A stretch of DNA of 37,987 nt, taken from an uncultured Bacteroides sp. Its GTDB lineage: Bacteria > Bacteroidota > Bacteroidia > Bacteroidales > Bacteroidaceae. Below are positions 16,582 through 24,390 of the stretch, piece after piece. Both the position numbers and the translations under genes were made by a program. Every line of letters starts with the position of its first letter. Position 1 is the first letter of the stretch. The notes under the pieces were generated by a model. The model was not told the origin of the DNA and did no database searches. It saw only the letters and a list, made by a program, of their open reading frames with translations. The stretch lies in contig CALADS010000050.1 of NCBI GenBank assembly GCA_937890825.1, positions 1 through 37,987 on the forward strand. Reading direction: 5' to 3'.

Positions 16582-17814
16582 ATGAAGACAGATCCTAGAC
16601 ATATACGCATCAGCGAATTCAATTATCCGCTGCCCGACGAGAGAATTGCCAAATATCCCCTGTCCGTACGCGACCAATCAAAATTATTGGTCTATCGCCA
16701 CGGGGAAGTATCAGAAGACCGTTTTTCAGCCTTGCCTCAATATCTGCAGGAAGGAGAACTGATGGTTTTCAATAACACACGAGTCATTCAAGCCAGGCTG
16801 CATTTCCGCAAAGAAACCGGCGCACTGATTGAGGTGTTCTGCCTGGAACCGCTGGTGCCGGCCGATTATGCCTTGAATTTTCAGCAAACCAGCCACACGG
16901 CCTGGCTGTGCATGATAGGCAACTTGAAAAAATGGAAAGAAGGTGAACTGAAACGTACGCTGAATGTAAAGGGACAGACGCTGACACTGACTGCCAAACG
17001 CGGCGAATGCCACGGCACCAGTCACCAGGTAGACTTTAGTTGGAACAATCCGGATATTTGCTTTTCAGACATTCTGGAGGTATTTGGAGAGCTACCCATT
17101 CCACCTTACTTAAACCGCGACACGCAAGAAAGCGACAAGGAAACCTATCAGACGGTTTATTCCAAAATCAAGGGTTCGGTAGCAGCCCCCACAGCCGGCC
17201 TGCACTTCACGCCCCGCGTGCTGGAGTCGCTGCAACAGAAGGGTGTGGAGCTGGAGGAACTGACGCTGCATGTAGGGGCAGGCACCTTTAAGCCGGTAAA
17301 AAGCGAAGAGATAGAAGGACACGAAATGCATACGGAATACATTTCAGTATCTATAAATACCCTGAAAAAACTGGTGAGCCACCGGGGAAGGGCCATTGCC
17401 GTGGGCACCACTTCTGTACGCACCTTGGAGAGCCTGTATCACATCGGACTGACACTGCTGAAAAATCCGGATGCCACCGAGGCTGAATTACACGTGCGCC
17501 AGTGGCAACCGTACGAACTGACCGACGAGGAGAACAACACTCCCTCTGAACTAGCCTTGCAGGCTATCATAGACTATCTGGAGCGGCACGAGATGGAAGC
17601 CTTGCACACCAGCACGCAGATTATCATCGCACCGGGCTACACCTATCACGTAGTAAAGACCATGATTACAAACTTTCACCAACCGCAAAGTACGCTGTTG
17701 TTGCTAGTATCGGCCTTTGTTAAAGGCCGCTGGAAAACTATTTATGACTTTGCCCTGAGCCACGATTTCCGCTTCCTGAGCTACGGAGATTCTTCCATTC
17801 TCTTTAACGAATAA
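16582..17814 (+). CDS. queA: SAM:tRNA ribosyltransferase-isomerase (QueA)
   Basis: QueA transfers and isomerises the ribose of S-adenosylmethionine onto 7-aminomethyl-7-deazaguanine in tRNA, making epoxyqueuosine. It has 410 residues, about 60 more than the usual enzyme of about 350; the C-terminal part holds much of the excess. Family blocks are clear: FNNTRVIQARL near 64-74, LPIPPYLNR near 171-179, and SVAAPTAGLHFT near 199-210. It is followed 13 bp later by a Nudix gene, likely on the same transcript. Bacteroidetes can carry both short and long QueA proteins, so this may be a second paralogue; queD and queE are 9-10 kb away in this window. Confidence 0.9.
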   Translation: MKTDPRHIRISEFNYPLPDERIAKYPLSVRDQSKLLVYRHGEVSEDRFSALPQYLQEGELMVFNNTRVIQARLHFRKETGALIEVFCLEPLVPADYALNFQQTSHTAWLCMIGNLKKWKEGELKRTLNVKGQTLTLTAKRGECHGTSHQVDFSWNNPDICFSDILEVFGELPIPPYLNRDTQESDKETYQTVYSKIKGSVAAPTAGLHFTPRVLESLQQKGVELEELTLHVGAGTFKPVKSEEIEGHEMHTEYISVSINTLKKLVSHRGRAIAVGTTSVRTLESLYHIGLTLLKNPDATEAELHVRQWQPYELTDEENNTPSELALQAIIDYLERHEMEALHTSTQIIIAPGYTYHVVKTMITNFHQPQSTLLLLVSAFVKGRWKTIYDFALSHDFRFLSYGDSSILFNE

Positions 17815-17827
17815 ACCCTGAAAGGAT

Positions 17828-18364
17828 ATGAAACAAGACAATCTGCAAGAAATGTTGCCACTGGTAGACGAGCAAGGCACGCTGATTGGTGCTGCTACCC
17901 GGGGAGAATGCCACGACGGCAGCAAGAAACTGCACCCGGTGGTTCACCTGCACGTATGCAATGAAAACGGAGAACTGTTCCTGCAAAAACGCCCTGCATG
18001 GAAAGACATTCAGCCGGGAAAATGGGACACGGCGGTAGGCGGCCACATCGACCTGGGAGAAAGCGTAGAAATGGCGTTGAAGCGAGAAACGGCCGAAGAA
18101 CTGGGCATCACCGATTTTGCGCCGGAGTTTCTGACCAGCTATGTATTCGAATCAGACCGCGAGAAGGAACTGGTCTTTGTGCACAAAACGATATACAACC
18201 AACCCATCTACCCCAGCGACGAACTGGACGGCGGACGCTTCTGGACCATCGAAGAAATTAAGGCCAATTTGGGAAACGGTACATTCACTCCTAATTTCGA
18301 AAACGAATATGAAAGAGTACAATCCCTTCTAAATACATTGAACCAACCCATCGACAACGTATGA
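17828..18364 (+). CDS. Nudix hydrolase (YfcD-like)
   Basis: A Nudix hydrolase of 178 residues. The Nudix box is complete from G72: G-H-I-D-L-G-E78 ... R86-E87-T-A-E90-E91-L-G93, the metal and pyrophosphate site. The flanks (H-P-V-V-H-L-H-V near 36-43 and L-F-L-Q-K-R-P near 50-56) resemble the YfcD and isopentenyl-diphosphate isomerase branch, but the substrate cannot be named. The gene overlaps the M48 peptidase gene by 4 bp (ATGA), which implies coupled translation. Confidence 0.85.
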   Translation: MKQDNLQEMLPLVDEQGTLIGAATRGECHDGSKKLHPVVHLHVCNENGELFLQKRPAWKDIQPGKWDTAVGGHIDLGESVEMALKRETAEELGITDFAPEFLTSYVFESDREKELVFVHKTIYNQPIYPSDELDGGRFWTIEEIKANLGNGTFTPNFENEYERVQSLLNTLNQPIDNV

Positions 18365-19236
18365 AACAACAAGTCATTCTCTGGACAGCCATCCTGCTAC
18401 TGGTTACCGGATGCGGTTCTGTACCCGTCACAGGAAGAAGGCAAATGTTACTGGTGTCCGATCAAGAAGTATTAGCCAGCAGCCTGACGCAGTATAAGGA
18501 TTACATGAAAAGTGCCCCACGATCGGTTTCAAAAACACAATCGGCTATGGTGACACGAGTGGGCAAACGCATAGCTCAGGCCACAGAAGCGTATCTGCGC
18601 AACAACGGACTAGCTACCGAAATAGATAACTTTGCTTGGGAATTCAATTTGGTGAAAGATGACCAAATCAACGCATTCTGTATGCCGGGCGGAAAAATAG
18701 TAGTGTATGAAGGACTGATGAAACTGGTGGCCTCGGACGACGAATTAGCTGTAGTCATAGGACATGAAGTGGCACACGCTGTGGCCAAGCATAGCAACGA
18801 ACGTATGAGCCAACAAATACTGACACAATACGGAGCACAAATACTCAATCAGTCATTGTCACAAAAAAGTGCAGCCATACAAAACATTGCCAACCAGGTC
18901 TATGGTGTAGGTGCACAATATGGCATGATGCTACCATTCTCGCGCAAGCATGAGACAGAAGCCGACTACATGGGGCTGATATTCATGACCATGGCAGGAT
19001 ATAATCCCGATGTAGCCATCGGATTCTGGCAAAAGATGTCGGCAGGAAGCAATGCCAAAGTTCCCGAGATTATGAGTACACACCCCAGTGACGAACGTCG
19101 TATACATGATATACAAGAGGCTTTACCGGCCATCAAAACACAATATGGTGCTACTGATAAAAAAGCGGTTACCGCACCCCAAGCCAAACAAGGGGTGAAA
19201 ACCATCTCACTGGAGGAACTAAAACGTAGAAAATAA
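18361..19236 (+). CDS. M48-family metallopeptidase lipoprotein
   Basis: An exported zinc protease of 291 residues. A lipoprotein signal with lipobox V-T-G-C places it at the membrane. The zinc motif H-E-V-A-H lies at 135-139 and the third-ligand motif E-T-E-A-D at 198-202. These, with the periplasmic setting, resemble BepA/LoiP-type quality control proteases of outer membrane proteins. No TPR domain follows, so it is closer to LoiP (YggG) in layout. It overlaps the Nudix gene by 4 bp. Confidence 0.9.
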   Translation: MKQQVILWTAILLLVTGCGSVPVTGRRQMLLVSDQEVLASSLTQYKDYMKSAPRSVSKTQSAMVTRVGKRIAQATEAYLRNNGLATEIDNFAWEFNLVKDDQINAFCMPGGKIVVYEGLMKLVASDDELAVVIGHEVAHAVAKHSNERMSQQILTQYGAQILNQSLSQKSAAIQNIANQVYGVGAQYGMMLPFSRKHETEADYMGLIFMTMAGYNPDVAIGFWQKMSAGSNAKVPEIMSTHPSDERRIHDIQEALPAIKTQYGATDKKAVTAPQAKQGVKTISLEELKRRK

Positions 19237-19320
19237 GAAGCTGTTTTAAATATGAAACGGTTTCTAAACCTACACCGATCACATAGCTTGAGAATTATTA
19301 ACCTGTAAGGTATAGAAATC

Positions 19321-20067
19321 ATGGCAGATAATTATTTAGAAAAACAAATGGAACTCTATGCAAGCAGGAAGACTGCTTGGGAACGGGAGAAAAAAGTACG
19401 GAAGAAAGTACATACGCAGCCCACAGAAACAACTGTAAAGGCCGCTCCCTCTTCGTGCGTGGATTGCGGCACGCAAAACTGTAAATTCAAAGACCGCACC
19501 TACCCGCCCTTCTGCCCCACCACCCATCTTAAAGAGGAAGATTGGCAGTGGGCCATAGAGAGGTATAACGAACCTCGGAACCATGAAGTAATGGTGGCCA
19601 GTGCCCAGGTAGAGTTCGAAGGTTATTGCCAATGGACCCGGGTAGAGGAAATCATGCAATTTGCCCGGAAAATAAAGGCTCGGAAAATCGGCATTGCCAA
19701 CTGCATCGGCCTGCAGAAAGAAGCACACATCTTTGCCGGCATACTGAAGGCCAACGGATTCGAACCCTACTCCGTAATCTGCAAGGTAGGCGGAAAGCCT
19801 AAAACATCACTAGGCATTCCGGCAGCATGCGAGCAGATAGGAGCCGCCATGTGCAACCCCATCCTGCAAGCCCGCCTGATGAATGAAGCAAAAACCGATC
19901 TGAATGTGGTTATCGGACTCTGTGTAGGACACGACAGTTTGTTCTACAAATATGCCGATGCCTATGTCACTACCCTGATAACCAAAGACCGCGTCACAGG
20001 GCATAATCCTGCCGCCGCCTTATATACCTCCGAATCGTATTACCGCAAGAAACTGAATCTGAAATAA
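19321..20067 (+). CDS. DUF1847 metal-binding protein
   Basis: A 248-residue cytoplasmic protein of the DUF1847 family, of unknown function. A cysteine cluster C46-x2-C49-x4-C54-x10-C65 near the N-terminus suggests a zinc or Fe-S site. Further conserved cysteines occur in IANCIGLQKE, VICKVGGKP, MCNPI and GLCVGHDSLF. The charged N-terminus (about 1-35) may be a coiled lead. Its stop codon shares one base with the following ATG (TAATG), so translation with the pseudouridine synthase is probably coupled. Confidence 0.75.
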   Translation: MADNYLEKQMELYASRKTAWEREKKVRKKVHTQPTETTVKAAPSSCVDCGTQNCKFKDRTYPPFCPTTHLKEEDWQWAIERYNEPRNHEVMVASAQVEFEGYCQWTRVEEIMQFARKIKARKIGIANCIGLQKEAHIFAGILKANGFEPYSVICKVGGKPKTSLGIPAACEQIGAAMCNPILQARLMNEAKTDLNVVIGLCVGHDSLFYKYADAYVTTLITKDRVTGHNPAAALYTSESYYRKKLNLK

Positions 20068-21689
20068 TGTTCCACCTCTTCTCTTCCACCCTGCAAGATG
20101 CTCCGCGCCCCGAAGCGTTCACCTATCCGTTCTGCTACACCCCACATCCACTGTGCATACAGGCCGCAGCCGAAGTACAGGCCTATCTGAACAGCCGCGA
20201 AGACTGGACGGAAGAACTAGCTAAGGGAAAGATGTTCGGTGTACTGGTGGCAGAAGATGCCCAAGGAAGATTAGGCTACTTCAGTGCATTTTCGGGCATT
20301 CTGGCCGGAAGTAACCGCCACCCGTTCTTTGTGCCGCCCGTGTACGACCTGCTACAACCCCACGGATTCTTCAAGACAGAAGAGCAGCAGATTTCCCTGC
20401 TGAATACCGAAATTCAGGCCATAGCCTCATCACCTGCCTATCTGCAAGACTGCCGAGAACTGGCTTCTACCGAAAGCGAAGCACAGCAGACCTTACTGCA
20501 AGCCAAACAGGCCATGAAGACAGCCAAGGAAGAGAGAGATCGGATGCGCCCCCTCTGTACAGAACAGCAACTGGAAACCTTGATTCGGGAGAGCCAGCAC
20601 CAAAAGGCTTCTTACAAACGGTTGGAACGACACTGGCAAGAAAAAATAGCCCAATGCCGACAAAAAGTGGAATTACACCTGAACGACATAACCCGGCTGA
20701 AAGAGGAACGGAAAAGAAGGTCGGCAGCTCTTCAACAGCAACTGTTCGAACAGTTCGTTATGCTGAATGCCCGGCATGAACGGAAGAACTTGTGCAGCAT
20801 CTTTCAAGAACAACTGCATAAATTGCCCCCCGCAGGAGCCGGAGAATGTGCCGCACCCAAACTGTTACAATACGCCTTTCTGCAAGGGTACCACCCGCTG
20901 GCCATGGCAGAATTCTGGTGGGGAGCATCGCCGAAAACGGAGCTTAGGGAACACGGACACTACTACCCTGCTTGCAAGGGGAAGTGCGAACCTATCCTGA
21001 AACACATGCTGCAAGGACTGAACGTGGAACCCAACCCGATGATTCAAAAGCAACAAAGAGCCGCGGAAAATCCATTGGAAACAGTCTATGAGGATGACTG
21101 GCTGCTGGCTGTAAACAAGCCTGCCGGACTCTTGTCGGTACCCGGCAAGGGAAACGACCCGTCGGTATACCAATGGATGAAGGAACACTATCCCGAAGCC
21201 ACGGGCCCGCTCATCGTACACCGGCTGGATATGGACACCTCGGGTATTCTACTGCTGGCCAAAACCAAAGAAGTGCATCAGGCCCTGCAAGCCGACTTCC
21301 ATCACCGACGCATCCGAAAATGCTATGTAGCCCTGCTGAACGGCATCGTAACTGCCGACCAGGGAAGCATCAGCCTGCCCCTGTGTGCCGACATCAACGA
21401 CCGCCCGCGGCAAATGGTAAACGACACCCACGGAAAGCCTGCACTGACCCGCTACCAGGTACTGCAACGCAACGAGGGAAAAACACGCATAGCCTTTTAT
21501 CCGGAAACCGGCCGCACCCATCAGTTGCGCGTACACGCCGCCCACATCAGAGGGCTGCACTGTCCCATTCTGGGCGACCCGCTATACGGCACCCCCGCCG
21601 AACGGATGTACCTGCACGCCGAGCAGTTGGCATTTATCCACCCCATTACGCAGCAGTCAGTCTGCCTGTCGGTCCCCGCGCCTTTCTAG
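20067..21689 (+). CDS. RluA-family rRNA/tRNA pseudouridine synthase, long form
   Basis: A pseudouridine synthase of 540 residues, well above the usual 220-330. The catalytic domain begins near residue 345. Its key motif H-R-L-D-M-D-T-S-G is at 385-393, with catalytic aspartate D388. The ending matches RluA closings (R-T-H-Q-L-R-V-H and LGDPLYG). The first 330 residues form a separate unit with a charged coiled coil near 130-230 and a cysteine-bearing part (YYPACKGKCEPI near 305). This resembles the extended Bacteroidetes RluA proteins; which RNA position it modifies is not evident. It overlaps the DUF1847 gene by one base. Confidence 0.88.
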   Translation: MFHLFSSTLQDAPRPEAFTYPFCYTPHPLCIQAAAEVQAYLNSREDWTEELAKGKMFGVLVAEDAQGRLGYFSAFSGILAGSNRHPFFVPPVYDLLQPHGFFKTEEQQISLLNTEIQAIASSPAYLQDCRELASTESEAQQTLLQAKQAMKTAKEERDRMRPLCTEQQLETLIRESQHQKASYKRLERHWQEKIAQCRQKVELHLNDITRLKEERKRRSAALQQQLFEQFVMLNARHERKNLCSIFQEQLHKLPPAGAGECAAPKLLQYAFLQGYHPLAMAEFWWGASPKTELREHGHYYPACKGKCEPILKHMLQGLNVEPNPMIQKQQRAAENPLETVYEDDWLLAVNKPAGLLSVPGKGNDPSVYQWMKEHYPEATGPLIVHRLDMDTSGILLLAKTKEVHQALQADFHHRRIRKCYVALLNGIVTADQGSISLPLCADINDRPRQMVNDTHGKPALTRYQVLQRNEGKTRIAFYPETGRTHQLRVHAAHIRGLHCPILGDPLYGTPAERMYLHAEQLAFIHPITQQSVCLSVPAPF

Positions 21690-21705
21690 TGCAGACACCC
21701 GCTGC

Positions 21706-21915
21706 TTAATAACGCACCAGCCGCTTGGGCGAACCATGCCACGAGCAGCCCAGGCAATACACTTCATCGAGGTTATATCCCTGCAGAGAATCGGAAGGAT
21801 GCTTGGGCACCACCTCGCCTTGATCTGTGACATATACTGGCAGGCGGTTGCCTTCAGCGTTTTTCACACAAAAGACACCCACCTTACACTGCGGACAAAG
21901 CATTTTCTTCATCAT
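21706..21915 (-). CDS. Small zinc-ribbon protein
   Basis: A 69-residue protein with two CxxC knuckles (C-P-Q-C near the N-terminus and C-L-G-C near residue 56), the pattern of a zinc ribbon. The function is unknown. An ATG at 21915 is preferred over an upstream TTG at 21921; further ATGs at 21912 and 21903 are possible. It directly follows the MaoC-like gene (stop 21918), so both probably share a transcript. It converges on the pseudouridine synthase gene with a gap of only 16 bp and no terminator. Confidence 0.65.
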   Translation of the reverse strand: MMKKMLCPQCKVGVFCVKNAEGNRLPVYVTDQGEVVPKHPSDSLQGYNLDEVYCLGCSWHGSPKRLVRY

Positions 21916-21917
21916 CT

Positions 21918-22382
21918 TCAATTAAAATAATACAAGAACACAGCCATACCCTCTACGGCTTTCTTCTTCTCGCCTTCTATCTCTATGGCAAACTTGATTT
22001 CGGCTTTAGCCACGCCACGGAGATTGGCCAGCGAATGCAAATCGGCCACCAGACGGATGCGCTGACCGGAAAGCACAGCCTGACCGAATTTCATCTTATC
22101 CATACCATAATTAATCATCATCTTCAGATTATTCACCTCGATAATCTGATTCCACATATGAGGCAGCATGGAAAGGGTAAGGTAGCCGTGGGCAATGGTA
22201 CTGTGGAAAGGACTCTCTACCTTGGCACGCTCTGTGTCCACATGAATCCACTGATGGTCCAGCGTGGCATCGGCAAACAGGTTAATACGTTCTTGAGGCA
22301 AGTCTACATAATCGGACTCTCCGATACGCTTGCCTACCAACTGTGCAAAATCTTCATACGAATTAATAATCACTTTTCCCAT
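21918..22382 (-). CDS. MaoC-like dehydratase (hotdog fold)
   Basis: A 154-residue single hotdog protein of the MaoC/NodN group, (R)-specific enoyl-CoA hydratase-like. The hydratase-2 motif reads F-A-D-A-T-L-D-H-Q-W-I-H-V, with the catalytic Asp/His pair in D-H-Q-W-I-H. The segment STIAHGYLTLSM is also typical. The substrate is unknown; no fatty acid or polyhydroxyalkanoate genes are adjacent. It is followed at once by the zinc-ribbon gene. Confidence 0.85.
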   Translation of the reverse strand: MGKVIINSYEDFAQLVGKRIGESDYVDLPQERINLFADATLDHQWIHVDTERAKVESPFHSTIAHGYLTLSMLPHMWNQIIEVNNLKMMINYGMDKMKFGQAVLSGQRIRLVADLHSLANLRGVAKAEIKFAIEIEGEKKKAVEGMAVFLYYFN

Positions 22383-22443
22383 TTCTTTTTTATTTAGAGG
22401 TTAAAATATCAGAAACTGTTTATTTTATTATCCAGAAAGAATC

Positions 22444-22677
22444 TTATTCCGCATTTTCCGAGTCAGCCTTCAGTTTTATCGGGAAAGGGAATTCGCTGTA
22501 TAACCCGCTATACATATCAAAGCATCTCCCAAAGAATCTTCCAAACAATGCTCGGCTAAAACTGAAACGAAAAGCTGTTTAAATTTTACTCCGGCTTTTG
22601 CTGAGAATTATTTTTTAGAGTTTTTTCCTGTGATGTCTGGAAGAGCATAGCAGGCTATGCAACCGGACACATCACAG
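22444..22677. repeat. Structured element resembling a dispersed intergenic repeat
   Basis: This lies within the 465-bp gap 22383-22847, the longest without a gene. Two parts are visible. On the minus strand 22578-22444 is an open frame of 44 codons with a protein-like ending (Y-S-E-F-P-F-P-I-K-L-K-A-D-S-E-N-A-E) but no start codon except an internal ATG (22515). Beside it, 22628-22677 folds into a nested hairpin: 13 paired bases (CTGTGATGT-CTGG) with a 2-nt bulge, and an inner GCATAG-CAGG-CTATGC stem. The hairpin has no U-run on either strand, so it is not a terminator. Short matches to this region (AAGCTGTTT-AAAT, GAGAATTATT) recur near 19238 and 26592. Repeat status is inferred. I see nothing else in 22678-22834 except the lytic transglycosylase promoter region. 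Confidence 0.4.
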
Positions 22678-22834
22678 ATAAATCCCCCCAATAAACTCAA
22701 ATTAAGTTGAATCAACTGCTTTCTGAATAAACTTTAAACGGCTTCTAAAAAGTAAACTGCTTCTTATCAGATAGCAAATATCGCGTATTTTTAGATAATG
22801 TCCAAAAAAGAAGAAGGGATTCCTGGAAAAGAAT

Positions 22835-22842
22835 TACCTTTG
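22835..22842 (+). promoter_or_regulatory. -7 box of the lytic transglycosylase gene
   Basis: TACCTTTG ends only 5 bp before the ATG at 22848. The predicted start falls near 22846, so the transcript would be almost leaderless. No TTTG at -33. Confidence 0.5.
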
Positions 22843-22847
22843 CAGGT

Positions 22848-23843
22848 ATGAAGAAAACAACTTGGAATAAGAACTACACAACAATGCTATGGGCCGCAGG
22901 CATTGCCTTCGCACTGGGCATGACCGTACCCTGCCTGATAGGAAGCCGGGTATTCAACCCCGAACGAGACTCTGTGCAGTCGCAAGTGCCTTATTGTGCC
23001 ACCTCGCCTGCCGTGCCGCGACAAGTACACTTTGCAGGACAAGACATCGACCTGACACGCTACGACCATTATGAACGGATGGACCGCGAATTGATGTCGT
23101 TCACCTATATGCACTCGTCCACTATGCTGGCCATCAAACGAGCTAACCGCTACTTCCCCGTGATAGAACCTATTCTGAAACAGGAAGGCATACCCGACGA
23201 CTTTAAATACCTGGCGGTGATAGAAAGCCACCTGAACCCGCTGGCCAAGAGTCCGGCAGGGGCAGCAGGCATGTGGCAGTTCATGCCCGCCACAGGAAAA
23301 GAGTTCGGCCTGGAAATCAACAAAAACATCGACGAACGCTATCACGTGGAAAAGGAGACGGTAGCTGCCTGCAAATTTCTGAAACAGGCGTATGCCAAAT
23401 ATGGCGACTGGCTGTGCGTGGCAGCCTCTTACAATGCCGGACAAGGCAGAATATCTTCTGAAAAGCGCAAACAGCAAGTGGAACGGGCCGTAGACTTGTG
23501 GCTGGTGGAAGAAACCTCGCGCTATATTTTCCGACTGCTGGCAGCCAAAGCCGTTATCAGCCATCCACAGCAATTCGGTTTTTTGCTGAAGCGCGCCCAA
23601 CTCTATCCGCCTATCTCCTACCGCGAAATTACTTTGAATACCGGCATCGATACCCTAAGCCACTTTGCACGAGAACAAGGTATCAGCTATGCTCAGCTTA
23701 AAGATGCCAACCCATGGCTGCGGGAACGCTCACTGGCCAACAAGACCGGACGCACTTATGTGCTGAAAATACCCACACAAGAAGGTATGCACTACCAACC
23801 GGAACAAACCGTACCTTACAACAGAAATTGGGTCATAGACTAA
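22848..23843 (+). CDS. Lytic murein transglycosylase (SLT domain, MltD-like)
   Basis: A cell-envelope enzyme of 331 residues that cleaves the MurNAc-GlcNAc bond with 1,6-anhydro product formation. One N-terminal hydrophobic segment (13-33) acts as signal or anchor. The SLT domain spans about 100-235 with catalytic E126 in A-V-I-E-S-H-L-N-P, then A-G-A-A-G-M-W-Q-F-M-P-A-T-G (137-150) and A-S-Y-N-A-G-Q-G. The C-terminal 60 residues look LysM-like. The promoter position suggests either a leaderless message or use of the in-frame ATG at 22884, which would begin directly at the hydrophobic segment. Confidence 0.9.
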   Translation: MKKTTWNKNYTTMLWAAGIAFALGMTVPCLIGSRVFNPERDSVQSQVPYCATSPAVPRQVHFAGQDIDLTRYDHYERMDRELMSFTYMHSSTMLAIKRANRYFPVIEPILKQEGIPDDFKYLAVIESHLNPLAKSPAGAAGMWQFMPATGKEFGLEINKNIDERYHVEKETVAACKFLKQAYAKYGDWLCVAASYNAGQGRISSEKRKQQVERAVDLWLVEETSRYIFRLLAAKAVISHPQQFGFLLKRAQLYPPISYREITLNTGIDTLSHFAREQGISYAQLKDANPWLRERSLANKTGRTYVLKIPTQEGMHYQPEQTVPYNRNWVID

Positions 23844-24002
23844 ATCATACAGAATCTTGCTCAACACCTTCTCCGGGCCAAGTCCTAACCCGCTCCCTAC
23901 CAAGTCCAAGTAATAGGACTCGGAGCAGACCCTATGCAGATACGGCTCCCAACGGCCTCTTATCAGAAACAGAAGACCACGGACATAGCAGAAGAAAGCA
24001 CT

Positions 24003-24048
24003 AAAAAAAGGCAAAACTTACCCTTGCGGATAAGTTCTGCCTTTTTTC
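24003..24048. terminator. Bidirectional terminator
   Basis: The stem A6-GGCA (24004-24013) with TGCC-T6 (24038-24047), plus the inner pair AACTTA/TAAGTT, has a T-run on each strand. It ends the transglycosylase gene (plus) and the histone-like gene (minus). Confidence 0.88.
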
Positions 24049-24065
24049 CTGCATAATCAGTCTGC

Positions 24066-24239
24066 TTACTTAGCAGCTTCCAAAGATGCTTTACGAAAAG
24101 CCTTCATAGCCTTTTCGATTTCCAAAGAAGCCTTACGGGCACGAGTGCCGGCAGCTTTATTACCATTTTCCAATTGTGCTTTTGCATCTTTTTCGAATGC
24201 TACATACAATTCAGCAATCTGTTCAACTAATTCTTTCAT
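24066..24239 (-). CDS. Histone H1-like protein (Hc1 family)
   Basis: A 57-residue basic helical peptide, ATG 24239 to TAA 24066-24068, too short for many gene callers. It opens MKELVEQIAELYVAFEKDAK and continues with the Lys/Ala/Arg-rich stretch G-T-R-A-R-K-A-S-L-E-I-E-K and F-R-K-A-S-L-E-A-A-K. This matches the small Hc1-like proteins annotated as histone H1 in Bacteroides, presumed DNA-binding nucleoid proteins. An AAAGGAT sequence just before the ATG may serve as ribosome binding site, and a TATTTTTG -7 box lies 38 bp upstream. It is divergent from the AlbA_2 gene and ends at a good terminator. Confidence 0.82.
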   Translation of the reverse strand: MKELVEQIAELYVAFEKDAKAQLENGNKAAGTRARKASLEIEKAMKAFRKASLEAAK

Positions 24240-24276
24240 AATCCTTTGTTTAAAATATAGCGTTTAAAATCTGAGG

Positions 24277-24284
24277 CAAAAATA
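24277..24284 (-). promoter_or_regulatory. -7 box of the histone-like gene
   Basis: TATTTTTG on the minus strand fits TAnnTTTG. At about 21 bp upstream the -33 reads TCTG, three of four consensus bases. Confidence 0.5.
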
Positions 24285-24378
24285 CATTCTTTCTCGTAAT
24301 TAATGCAGAAAAACGATATTTTTTTTTGAATTTAAAATCGTTTTTTGCGAAAATAACCACTTGACATTGATTTTTAGC

Positions 24379-24386
24379 TACTTTTG
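24379..24386 (+). promoter_or_regulatory. -7 box of the AlbA_2 gene
   Basis: TACTTTTG ends 4 bp before the ATG at 24391. Expected transcription start 24390, so a message with a leader of about one base is predicted. Confidence 0.5.
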
Positions 24387-24390
24387 CAAT

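Noticed and set aside
19252..19308. 18-codon frame (MKRFLNLHRSHSLRIINL) just upstream of the DUF1847 gene
   Set aside because: Could be a leader peptide, but there is no terminator or alternative hairpin downstream and no biased codon run; it falls within repeat-like sequence.
22628..22677. Nested hairpin as a terminator for the MaoC-like or transglycosylase genes
   Set aside because: It precedes both genes rather than following them, and no U-run follows on either strand.
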